From positions 1 to 64,000 of the forward strand of contig JAGCPV010000080.1 of assembly GCA_017965475.1 (NCBI GenBank): a stretch of 64,000 nt of DNA, in the 5' to 3' direction. This stretch comes from Prevotella sp. Its GTDB lineage: Bacteria > Bacteroidota > Bacteroidia > Bacteroidales > Bacteroidaceae. The first letter of the stretch is position 1. Each line of letters begins with the position of its first letter. Under the pieces are notes generated by a model. The model had not been told where the DNA came from. It worked only from the letters and a program-made list of their open reading frames with translations, and did not search any database. Below, in pieces: positions 18,075 to 27,300 of the stretch. The position numbers and the translations under genes were made by a program.

Positions 18075-20470
18075 TATCGGATGATTTTTTTCTGGCCATT
18101 GACGATGTAGATGCCTTTGGCGAGACGGTCTGTGGTACCATCGTTCCGTAGGAGGCGTCCGTCAAGGCTATAGACCTTTCCGTCTGTGGCATTCGTTACA
18201 GAAATACCACGGATACCTGTGACAACCTCACCTTGGACACCGTTTTCATTATAATAGCCATGCAGCACGAATAACAGGTCGTTGGTCTGGGGCTGTCCGT
18301 CGTTGTTGAAGATGATCTTCTCGGGTTGTGTGGCGTCTGTATTATTCTGCTTCCAGCCGTTCCATGACCACTTCCATACCTTGTTGCCGTTGTCGGCAGT
18401 GCCTACATATTCGCAGGCTACACCAGGCCATGTGCCGCCTGTGAAGTTCTCGGCAGGCTCGTCAATCCATGCCCAGCAGTGGATGGTGTTCCCCCACGCG
18501 GCAGGTGCTTCAAAGAAAGCGCAGATCTCTCCTTCCTCGTAGGTGCAGAAGGAAGGGATGGCCACATCGGAGGGGTTGATGGAGATCGAGGCGTTATACA
18601 ACTCCTCATCAGATGCGCCTGCGATGACCCATGTGAAGTCGCCTATTGTCTGAGGTGTTATCAACAGATGAACATCTTCTGTGGCTCCAGGATTCACGAA
18701 GAACTCTTCCTCTGCCAGTTTCTCCCAGTCGCTGGCACCCGTCTGCAGTGCCATTAGCTTGAGGATGACCGTAGGCATCTCTCCCGTATTGGTGACGTTG
18801 ATCACCACATCCATGGGATTGCCTACCATCGGCTGCTTGGGAATGGAGAGGTCATTGACCTCTGCCGTCATCTGTTGTTTACGGACTGTCATGTTCGTGG
18901 TGCTGACATCGGCCACCAGACTATAGATGCCGTAGTCTTCGCACCGTGTCCATTCTTCATTGTCGCCATACCTATAGATCATGTTCAGCATGTATTTCCC
19001 ATCTGGCAGATTCGCACCAAAGGATACGGTTGCCTTATAGTCCGTGTAGAAGTTCCTATAGAGGGGGAGTTTTATCTTTTCCGAGGTGACGCAGCTGACA
19101 AACTGGTCGTCTTGATACAGGCCCCATCCGATCTCGAACACAAGTTCGATTGTGGGCTCAATGTTATACTCTCCGGAAACCCTGCTGTTCAGATAGACAT
19201 TCTTGAAATCGGCATTGGCATTGGTACGGGTGTAATCAGCAGCAGTGAACTCATCCAGATAACTGTAGAGTATGGGATGCATGACCTCTCCCTCTTCGGC
19301 GGGTTTCACACCAAACAGGGCAGCCTGATAGTATTGGAATGCCACCTCGTTCTGGGTACCTCCCATGCTCTGCTCCTTTGCTGGGTCAGCCACACTCAGC
19401 ACACTATAGCTACCATCATACGACCAGCCCCAGTTCATGTGGTACAGACCGTCGCTGCGATAACCGTCAACGATGAACTGGTGGCCTCCATTACGTGTGG
19501 ATTGGCCTGAATACAACACAGGGCGACCTTCTGCCAGTTCCTGATAAACCATATTCTCCCACTGGGCGGAGGTGTAATTGTCGCGCGACAGTTCCTTGAT
19601 ATTCTTACTGTAATTGAAATACTGTGCCATGGGTGATGCACCCAGATGGGCCAACGACACATTCGTGCCATATTCCATCTGTGCAGCCTGACCACAATAA
19701 CGCATTAGGTTTGCCACCGCATCAGCCGACTCATCCTTCTCATTACCTTTGTACTTGAGTTTCATCTTATCCCAGTCGAAGGTCGTGGCGGGGAGTGCGT
19801 GAACCTTGCAAACCTCCGTGAACTGCCAGTCTGGATTCTCATCCGTACCTTTGTTGTCCCAATGGCCCATGCTGTATTCTTCGATACCGTCGCAGCCGTT
19901 CGGCCATTGCCAATAGTACATCACCTGTGCCATCGCCGTAGCCACACAACCTGTGATACAACGGTTATTGGTCTTATAGCCAGTCTCGTCGTAATCCACG
20001 TAATTGCCGTCAGGACACATGTAATTATAGGGTGCATCCTGTCCCCATTCAGTCTTGATCAGCGGTGAGATAGGACTCATGGTGGCACGTGTGACATTCC
20101 TGGCGGCAGGTTTCAGTGATGTGTCCAGCGCCATGATCTGTTGGGCGAGATTCCCCAACCACCATTTCATATTCTCCGGCATGTTACGCTCGTCGAGGTT
20201 GCCATGCTCTGCATAGCCCAAGACCTCCTGTGTACGGTTATCACCAGAGATAATGACATAGCCCTGGTTGTCTTCGGCATTAAACACATAGAAAGCATCT
20301 GACTTCGTTGGTTCCTGTCCTCGTGCCGAGGCAAATGCCTTGTTTTCAACAAAACGCTTCCCAGGCATGAATCTCATCGCTTTCTCCTTGGCAGTGGTAC
20401 GGTCAACGACCTTGGCGTTCACGGAGAACGACAGTACCACGCACATCATCAATAGGATTATTCGTCTCAT
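18074..20470 (-). CDS. Secreted C10 family cysteine protease with a CBM26-like module
   Basis: A 798-residue protein with signal peptide (MRRIILLMMCVVLSFSVNA) and a propeptide/inhibitor region (FNAEDNQGYVIISGDNR). The catalytic domain has Cys175 in ITGCVATAMAQVMYYWQWP, His330 in NGGHQFIVDGYRSDGLYHM and NWGWSYDG. Residues about 660-745 have CWAWIDEP, WPGVACEYVG, VWKWSWNGW and KIIFNNDGQPQTNDL, the pattern of family 26 starch-binding modules. A protease with a carbohydrate-binding module is unusual. The tail VYSLDGRLL and KGIYIVNGQKKIIR is of the sorting-like type. It is the last gene of a minus-strand run that begins near 29.8 kb. Confidence 0.87.
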   Translation of the reverse strand: MRRIILLMMCVVLSFSVNAKVVDRTTAKEKAMRFMPGKRFVENKAFASARGQEPTKSDAFYVFNAEDNQGYVIISGDNRTQEVLGYAEHGNLDERNMPENMKWWLGNLAQQIMALDTSLKPAARNVTRATMSPISPLIKTEWGQDAPYNYMCPDGNYVDYDETGYKTNNRCITGCVATAMAQVMYYWQWPNGCDGIEEYSMGHWDNKGTDENPDWQFTEVCKVHALPATTFDWDKMKLKYKGNEKDESADAVANLMRYCGQAAQMEYGTNVSLAHLGASPMAQYFNYSKNIKELSRDNYTSAQWENMVYQELAEGRPVLYSGQSTRNGGHQFIVDGYRSDGLYHMNWGWSYDGSYSVLSVADPAKEQSMGGTQNEVAFQYYQAALFGVKPAEEGEVMHPILYSYLDEFTAADYTRTNANADFKNVYLNSRVSGEYNIEPTIELVFEIGWGLYQDDQFVSCVTSEKIKLPLYRNFYTDYKATVSFGANLPDGKYMLNMIYRYGDNEEWTRCEDYGIYSLVADVSTTNMTVRKQQMTAEVNDLSIPKQPMVGNPMDVVINVTNTGEMPTVILKLMALQTGASDWEKLAEEEFFVNPGATEDVHLLITPQTIGDFTWVIAGASDEELYNASISINPSDVAIPSFCTYEEGEICAFFEAPAAWGNTIHCWAWIDEPAENFTGGTWPGVACEYVGTADNGNKVWKWSWNGWKQNNTDATQPEKIIFNNDGQPQTNDLLFVLHGYYNENGVQGEVVTGIRGISVTNATDGKVYSLDGRLLRNDGTTDRLAKGIYIVNGQKKIIR

Positions 20471-20497
20471 AAGCTATTATAGGGTTTGATAAATGAT

Positions 20498-21274
20498 TTA
20501 TTTGCGTTTCTTGGCGGGAGCGGGTTTGTCGCTCACGCTGTAAGTGAAGAGGTGGTCGTTGTAATCCACCACGTAGAGCATATCACGATTGTTCTTCTTC
20601 TGGAGTTCCATATACTGGACGGAATAGACCATGGGAATCTTGCTATAGACCTTTCCCGTCAACTTGTCCAGCATGAAGAGGAACTTCTTCTCGCCAGTAA
20701 AGCCGTAGGAACAGAATACGTATTTGTCGTTGAGGATGAAGATGTCGTTGCTTACCAGATAATCCGTCTCCCAGACGATACGCTTCTGTGCCACGTCGTA
20801 ACAGTAGAGCTTGCTCCCTTTGCCGTTGATCATTGAGGAGTAGCTGGGACAGGCCATATTAAACAGCAGGTAGTGGTTGTCTGCATCCCATCGCACATCC
20901 TGCACCTCGCAATAGCGGTTATCCGTCACGTCGCAGAGGTTGATGGTGTGCAACGGCTCCTTCTCCTGGTTATAGATGACCACCACAAAGTTGTAGTCGT
21001 TGGCTGAAGTCGGCAGTCTGTAGAAGCCGAGCCATCCGAGATCTATCGGCTCTGAGATGAAGAGTTCCAGTCCCTCTGTCTCTTGAACCTGTGGCAAATC
21101 CTCACATTGTTTATCTACGCGCAGGCGATAGATATAGCCGTTGGGTTTGTTGATGGTTGATACTTGCTCAGAGCCCCAGTTGGCACCAAAGCGGTTCATG
21201 GGGATGAGTCGTTGGGCCCTGACGGTGCAGAGCATCAGCATGAGTGCCATTAGGCAAAGGATTCGTTTGTTCAT
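20498..21274 (-). CDS. Exported beta-propeller-like protein of unknown function
   Basis: A 258-residue protein with signal peptide (MNKRILCLMALMLMLCTVRAQ). It contains several short beta-rich blocks ending in aromatic/basic residues: DNHYLLFNMACPSY, GSKLYCYDVAQKRIVWETD, NDKYVFCSYGFTGEKKFLFM and LDKLTGKVYSKIP. Their spacing suggests a propeller-like or PQQ-repeat-like fold. The end is basic (APAKKRK). No catalytic motif is seen. It lies between ispH (18-base gap) and the C10 protease (27-base gap), so it is probably co-transcribed with the protease. Confidence 0.6.
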   Translation of the reverse strand: MNKRILCLMALMLMLCTVRAQRLIPMNRFGANWGSEQVSTINKPNGYIYRLRVDKQCEDLPQVQETEGLELFISEPIDLGWLGFYRLPTSANDYNFVVVIYNQEKEPLHTINLCDVTDNRYCEVQDVRWDADNHYLLFNMACPSYSSMINGKGSKLYCYDVAQKRIVWETDYLVSNDIFILNDKYVFCSYGFTGEKKFLFMLDKLTGKVYSKIPMVYSVQYMELQKKNNRDMLYVVDYNDHLFTYSVSDKPAPAKKRK

Positions 21275-21292
21275 ATAGCAGTCTGTTATAAG

Positions 21293-22171
21293 TTATTCAG
21301 GCATCTGGAGGATAGCGTCGCGGCACTGTTCCATGAGCCAGCGGGGCGTCGAGGTGGCACCACAGATGCCGACGGTCTGGATGCCCTCCAACCACTCGGG
21401 CTGGATCTCTTGGGGATCCTCGACGAGGTGGCTGTTGGGATTGACGCGCAGACACTCGTTGAAGAGCACTTTCCCATTGGAACTCTTCCGTCCGCAGACG
21501 AAGAGGATGAGATCGTGCTTCGTGGCGAACTGTGAGATGTTTGGCATGCGGTTAGCCACGGAACGACAGATGGTGTCGAAACTCTTGAAGGTGGCCTCGG
21601 GTGAGATATGCGACTGGATATAATCGATGATGCGGTGGAACTCGTCGAGCGATTTCGTGGTCTGGGAATAGAGGTAGATGTCGCGGGTGAAGTCGAGTGT
21701 GGTCACCTCGTCGAAGTTCTCGATGACAATGGCGGTGGATTGTGTCTGTCCGACGAGACCGAGCACCTCTGCGTGACCTTTCTTACCGAAGATCACGATC
21801 TGTGCCCCCTCCCCTTTGGGGAGGTCGGGGGAGGTCTCATATTGCTTTTTGATGCGCTTCTGGAGCTGGAGCACCACAGGACAGGTGGCATCGATGATCT
21901 CAATGTTGTTACGACGGGCGAGCTCGTAGGTCTCTGGGGGTTCTCCGTGGGCACGCAACAGCACCTTCACATCGTGGAGGTTGCGCATGTCGTCATGGTT
22001 GATGGTGATGAGTCCCATCTCCCGGAGACGATCACACTCCATACCGTTGTGCACGATATCGCCGAGGCAGTAGAGTGTCTGACCCTGTGCCAGTTCTTCC
22101 TCGGCTTTCTTGATGGCGGTGGTCACACCAAAGCAGAAACCGCTGCCGTTGTCAATTTCGATCTGAATCAT
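21293..22171 (-). CDS. ispH: 4-hydroxy-3-methylbut-2-enyl diphosphate reductase
   Basis: A 292-residue iron-sulfur enzyme that makes IPP and DMAPP in the last step of the MEP isoprenoid pathway. The start at 22171 (MIQIEIDNGSGFCFGV) is preferred, as the longer frame would overlap meaB. The cluster ligands are visible: Cys13, Cys97 (DATCPVV) and Cys202 (DTICRSVANR), with HGEPP and the GHAEV block. Residues 112-123 (ETSPDLPKGEGA) form an extra segment before QIVIFGKKGH. The DNA there (21803-21838) is a G/C-run palindrome like one found between genes at 4.7 kb, so a repeat appears to have inserted in frame. Confidence 0.93.
   Translation of the reverse strand: MIQIEIDNGSGFCFGVTTAIKKAEEELAQGQTLYCLGDIVHNGMECDRLREMGLITINHDDMRNLHDVKVLLRAHGEPPETYELARRNNIEIIDATCPVVLQLQKRIKKQYETSPDLPKGEGAQIVIFGKKGHAEVLGLVGQTQSTAIVIENFDEVTTLDFTRDIYLYSQTTKSLDEFHRIIDYIQSHISPEATFKSFDTICRSVANRMPNISQFATKHDLILFVCGRKSSNGKVLFNECLRVNPNSHLVEDPQEIQPEWLEGIQTVGICGATSTPRWLMEQCRDAILQMPE
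21803..21838. repeat. G/C-run palindromic repeat inside ispH
   Basis: CCTCCCC TTT GGGGAGG is a perfect inverted repeat (21808-21824), followed by TCGGGGGAGGTC. It encodes the non-conserved TSPDLPKGEG loop of IspH and resembles the intergenic block at 4741-4790. Confidence 0.6.
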
Positions 22172-22184
22172 ATTTCCAGCATGA

Positions 22185-23285
22185 CTAGGATTTGAGTGAG
22201 TTGAAATATTCATCGAGCAGGTCCTGGGCAGCGACGAAGCTCGTCTTCTGGCCAGCGAGAACGGTCTGCTCCGCAGCCTGCAACTGGGCCTTAATCTGTG
22301 GGTTGTTGTAGAAGTTCAGCCGCAGGTGCTCGTTGATGCTCTCGTACATCCAGTATTTCGCCTGTTCGTTACGGCGGTAGTCGAAATAGCCGTTCTGTTT
22401 CACGAAATCGATATACTGATAGATCATGTCCCACACCTCTTTGACGCCTGTACCATAGAAGCCTGAGTAGCAGAGCACCTTTGGTGTCCACCCACTTTCA
22501 GGCATGGGGAAGAAGTGGAGGGCGTTGCGGAAGTTGGTGGCTGCCATCTGACAGCGATCGACATTGTCGCCGTCGCACTTGTTGATGACGATGCCGTCGG
22601 AGATCTCCATGATACCGCGTTTGATGCCCTGCAGCTCGTCACCTGTGCCTGCCACCTGGATGAGCAGGAAGAAATCAACCATCGAGTGACAGGCTGTCTC
22701 ACTCTGTCCCACGCCGACGGTCTCAACGAATATCTTGTCGAAGCCTGCAGCCTCACAGAGGATGATGGTCTCACGCGTCTTACGCGCCACACCGCCCAGA
22801 GAACCTGCCGAGGGACTAGGACGGATGAAGGAGTCTGGATGCTGTGCCAGTTTCTCCATACGTGTCTTATCACCAAGGATACTACCTTTCGTACGCTCTG
22901 ACGAGGGGTCGATGGCGAGGACGGCCAGACGACCTCCCTTCTCGCGGAGCACGTGGATGCCGAACTCGTCGATACTCGTCGATTTGCCAGCGCCAGGGAC
23001 ACCACTGATGCCCACGCGGACACTGTTGCCGCTATAGGGCAGACACTTATTGATCACCTCCTGCGCCTTGGCCTGGTGGTCGGGGTTCACACTCTCTATC
23101 AGCGTCACAGCCTGGGAGAGGATGGTGACATCGCCCTTGAGGATGCCTTCCACCATCTCCGAGACCGTGAGCTCACGGCGACGGACGCGGTTACGTTTCA
23201 GGTAGGGATTGATGATGGAGGGCTGCTCCACACCACTGTTCACCTGCAAACCTGCATATTCAGAACTATTCTCAGGGTGTTCCAT
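22185..23285 (-). CDS. meaB: MeaB/ArgK-type GTPase (methylmalonyl-CoA mutase chaperone)
   Basis: A 366-residue G3E-family GTPase. Walker A GVPGAGKS is at about 95-102, AIDPSSERTKGSILGDKTRM is the family signature, ETVGVGQSE is the switch region and NKCDGDN is the base-recognition motif. MeaB loads and protects the B12 cofactor of methylmalonyl-CoA mutase, which serves propionate/succinate metabolism. No mutase gene lies in the window. The start is one base after the DUF1573 gene stop, and ispH begins 13 bases downstream. Confidence 0.92.
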   Translation of the reverse strand: MEHPENSSEYAGLQVNSGVEQPSIINPYLKRNRVRRRELTVSEMVEGILKGDVTILSQAVTLIESVNPDHQAKAQEVINKCLPYSGNSVRVGISGVPGAGKSTSIDEFGIHVLREKGGRLAVLAIDPSSERTKGSILGDKTRMEKLAQHPDSFIRPSPSAGSLGGVARKTRETIILCEAAGFDKIFVETVGVGQSETACHSMVDFFLLIQVAGTGDELQGIKRGIMEISDGIVINKCDGDNVDRCQMAATNFRNALHFFPMPESGWTPKVLCYSGFYGTGVKEVWDMIYQYIDFVKQNGYFDYRRNEQAKYWMYESINEHLRLNFYNNPQIKAQLQAAEQTVLAGQKTSFVAAQDLLDEYFNSLKS

Positions 23286-23286
23286 G

Positions 23287-24348
23287 TTATTTCAGTTTGA
23301 TATTGACAACAATCTTCGGATGATCGGGGTCGTTGGTGATCATCAGGATACGGGGACGGGTACGGACCTTACTCAGTTCGTTAGCGTAGCCTGTCACTTT
23401 CAGAACGGTGCTCTGTCCTGGGGCGAGCTCGCGCTTCCCCAGTGTCACCTTCAGACCGCTGGTGAACATCTGCAGTGAGGAGATGGACAGCGGTGAGCGC
23501 CCTGTATTGACGAGGGTGATGTCGGCTGTCTTCTTGGACTTCCCGCCGAAGGAGGTGAAGTCGATATCGGTGGCTGATATCTGCAGCTGAGGTGCCATAT
23601 CCTTGTTGGTGGTCTCGTAGTTCTTCAAATCAGGCAGGAGGACGGCAGAGACGGGCATCTCGATGTCGGCACTGACCTTATCACCCAGTTGTTTGGCGAG
23701 ATAGACGGAGGTCTGTGTCAGACCGTAGTCGCGTAGCTTCTCGGAGTCCAGCATCACGGAGATGGTACCTGAACGTCCGGGGGCCAGTTTCTCTGGTTTA
23801 ACGATGGCCGAGAGGTAGGGTGGGAGATGCATCACGTTGGGCGTCATCGTCGATGTGCCGTTGTTGAGGATATGGATCTCCTCCACGGGGGTATCGCCCT
23901 TGTTGACATCGTCGTACTCCAGCTCTGCCTTGTCGAGCAACAGGTCACCCATGGACAGAGGATAGTCGCCTGTGTAGTCGAGCACCTCTGCTAGTACGAC
24001 ACCCTTCATCGTCAGATAGACAGGTTTCTTCGAACCGTTACTCGTGACGGCAGCCATCTTATGGAAATGTCCCAGTTGACGGGCATCGTAGGTCATGCGG
24101 ATGGTGAACTTGTCGCCTGCTCCCACCTCCTTGGGGAACTCCACGGCCGTACAGCCGCAGTCTGGTCTGACGTTCTCGATGACGAGTTTGCGCATTCCTT
24201 TGTTACGCAGTTCGAAGGTGGCTGTGACGGGCTGCTCGAAACCAGTACGGCCACAGTTGACAGTAGTATTCTCGATGGACAGTTTCTGGGCTGCTACGGG
24301 CAGCAGTACCAGTGCCATCAGGGATATGATGATCAGTCGTTTGTTCAT
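23287..24348 (-). CDS. DUF1573 domain exported protein
   Basis: A 353-residue protein with signal peptide (MNKRLIIISLMALVLLPVAAQ). The first module (TATFELRNKG, VIENVRPDCGCTAVEFP, GDKFTIRMTYDARQLGHFHK) is a textbook DUF1573 Ig-like domain with the DCGCT motif. A second similar module appears at about residues 240-345 (ADITLVNTGRSPLSISSLQM). The function is unknown; the domain is usually periplasmic. The start overlaps the stop of the alpha-2-macroglobulin gene by four bases (ATGA), so the two are translationally coupled. Confidence 0.8.
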   Translation of the reverse strand: MNKRLIIISLMALVLLPVAAQKLSIENTTVNCGRTGFEQPVTATFELRNKGMRKLVIENVRPDCGCTAVEFPKEVGAGDKFTIRMTYDARQLGHFHKMAAVTSNGSKKPVYLTMKGVVLAEVLDYTGDYPLSMGDLLLDKAELEYDDVNKGDTPVEEIHILNNGTSTMTPNVMHLPPYLSAIVKPEKLAPGRSGTISVMLDSEKLRDYGLTQTSVYLAKQLGDKVSADIEMPVSAVLLPDLKNYETTNKDMAPQLQISATDIDFTSFGGKSKKTADITLVNTGRSPLSISSLQMFTSGLKVTLGKRELAPGQSTVLKVTGYANELSKVRTRPRILMITNDPDHPKIVVNIKLK

Positions 24349-27300
24349 TTGATGATAAGCGTTTGTGATTTAGTGGTACCACGGAACTCCGGCGCGTAGG
24401 CGCATTGTACGGTACAGGTACCTGTCTCGTAGGTTCCAGAACGGTCAATATTATATTCCGTCTCAAAGACATGGGTGCCTTTCGACATCATGTTGAAATA
24501 GTAGTTCGTCGTATTGTCCTTGGGCGTGCAATAGGCACCGTTGCGATAGCCGCTGAGCTGACGCACGGGCTCCAGACAGGCCGCACGCTTGTCGATGACC
24601 TGTACGAAGTCATAGTCACGATCAGCGGTGATGGTGATGCGCATCTTCACACGGTCACCCACGGAGAGACTCTGCGGTACTTTACCATCGGCCGTCAGAA
24701 GCTCGCGCTTCACGGTGAGACCCGTACCAAAGTCGGTGATGTTCTTCGTGGCCTGGACGAACTGGGCATAGACGGCTCCCCATGAGGTATCCTCAGAGGT
24801 CTTCTCGACGGAGAAGGTCTTGGCCGTAGCGGGTACGGTGGTCTTCACGTAGCCGATGGCAGCCGTGGCCTTGGGTGTGTCGAGGGTCTTGCCATCGACT
24901 TTCAGTTGGGCGTGGTTGTTGTTGACAGACAACGGACTCTTGTTGTCCATGAGGAAGGCATAGATAGCGTTCACGCTGTTGATAGGCGTGTCCCAAGCCT
25001 GGGTACGCTTCTCCTGGAGGAGCCAGCGCTGCATCTCGCGGACGGTCTGTTTGTCATCGGGAGTGATGCGCTGGATGGCCTCGATGGCGACGGTCTGTGT
25101 GGGGATGGTGTAGTCGAACCACGAGTAGCCGGCACGTGGGGTGTCGTAGTAGCGACCTGTCTCCTCACGATAGACAGTGTATTCCTTCAGCGACTGCACA
25201 TATTCAGCAGCCCGTTGGGGCTCCGGTTTCGAGAGGATGACTGCCGTGAGGGCTTTCTCATACATGGTCTGGTCCTTGATGTCCTTCTTCAGGAGCTTCA
25301 GCAGATAGTTGTTGGCCTTCTGAACATCATCAGGCAGTTCACGTCCATCGAGGGTCGCCAGATAGAGCCACTGGAGAGCCTTGAAACTGGGGAAGGATAC
25401 CTCATGACCTTGCTTGGCCCATTTCTTCATGTTTTCCACCTCTTCTACGATCTCCTTACCCATGAAACGGAAAGCGTTGGTGAGCATCGACTTGATAGCT
25501 TCCTGTTCTCCCGTCATATCATTCAGACGTACGAGCATCTCGGAGATCTCTACCGTCATATATAATGACCCTGGCATATCGGGCCACCACGACCATGAGC
25601 CATCAGGTTTCTGGAGTTTGCTGAGCTTCTCGATGGTGGTCTTCAGACGCTGTTGCATCTGGTTGTCGTCGAAGAAGTCTGCGAGCCGTTGTTTCTGGGT
25701 GGTCTCGTCTTCGGCATCGAGCATCCATGGTGTTTCACTGAGCACAACATCCTTCAGCTCCTGATTCTGTTCGAGGGCACTCACCAGAGAGGTCTCGGGC
25801 GATTCCTTCTTCCAGAGTTCAAAGGCCTTCTTGGCCTCAGGCTGCTGTTCGATGATATGTTTGCCCAGTCCGTTGGCATAGTAAGAGGCAGCCAACGAGA
25901 TGGCGTTGTTGTCGAAGCCGATGCCGAGTGAGGGCAGCGACTGTATCATCAGCCAGGCAGGGTTGTTTGTATATTCGACAGTGAGTTTCGTCTGACGGGC
26001 ATCAGCAGGGATGAGTTTGGTGAGATCGACTGTCACCGTTCCGGGCTGGTGCTGGGTGATCGACTGTGTCACCGTCACACGTTCCGAGGCTGGCAGGATG
26101 GGCAGGTAATGCTGTTCTCCATCGGAGAAGCCTTTGCCGCTGACCATTATCTGACAGATGAGTAGAGAATGATCCCCATTGAACATGGAACCATCCACCT
26201 TGAATGCGACGGCGGTGGTCTGGCCAGCCTTCAGACTGACGTTCTGCGACTTTTCATAGACCACGGCATTCGTCTCGGCATTGAGCAGACGCAGCTGGGC
26301 CTTGCCAGAGAGATCTTTCTCACTGATATTAGAGGCACGGGCGACGATAATGGCCTGATCACCTTCACGCAGGAAACGTGGGATGTTAGGCTGGATCATC
26401 ACGTCCTTCTGGGCCACTGCTGTCGCTTCGATAGAACCATAATACATATCCTTGGTATGGGCCAGTCCCATGAGTCGCCAGGTGGTGAGACTCTCCGGCA
26501 ACGTGAACTTCAGGGCCACATGACCATCCTTGTCAGTGGTCAGCTGGGGATAGAAGAAGGCGGTCTCGTTCAGGTTCTCGCGCATCTCCATCTGTGGCTC
26601 CTGTTCAGTATCAGATGCTTCAACGGTCTCTTTGGCATTCAGGACTTCTTCGTCCCTCACAGTGTTCGACATCGCTTTTTTCTCATACATGATCATTGGC
26701 TCTGGTGCCGGCATACCAGCATCCATGAGCATATAGTCCTCGTCGCCTCTGGCATGACCCTTGAGACCACGGGTACGATAACGACGATGCGAGTAGGGTG
26801 AGGGGATCACATCATGGTCGAATTCACTGAACAACAGATCCTCGACATCCAGATGCTTCCAGTCCAGACTCTCGTAGTCACCTACCTTATTATAGGTGGG
26901 ATAATGCCAGGCCGTCGATGGGAGTGGTATCGACAGATAGGGCGTCAGTCCCCACTGATGACTGATGATCTGGTCGAGACTCTTGTCATAGAGCGTGGCC
27001 ATCAGCTGGGCATCGACGGGTTTGCCGTCGGCATCCTTCACGGAGAGGATCCACTCCTCCTGCTGTCCGGGTTTCAGACGGTCGCGGAAGGTCGTCCATT
27101 CCAGCTTCAGTTTCTTGTCGGGCATGGGACGCTGGATTTTCGCCGTATGTGTATAGCACTGTTGGTTCTTCACCCAGGCAAAGGTCAGGAGCACACCGTT
27201 TCCATATTCCTCCTCATAGGTGACTTTCAGGTTGAAGAGTTGGTTACTCCTCTCCACGGCACCACGTTCGATGAGTTTCTTTCCTGCAAAGACACTATAG

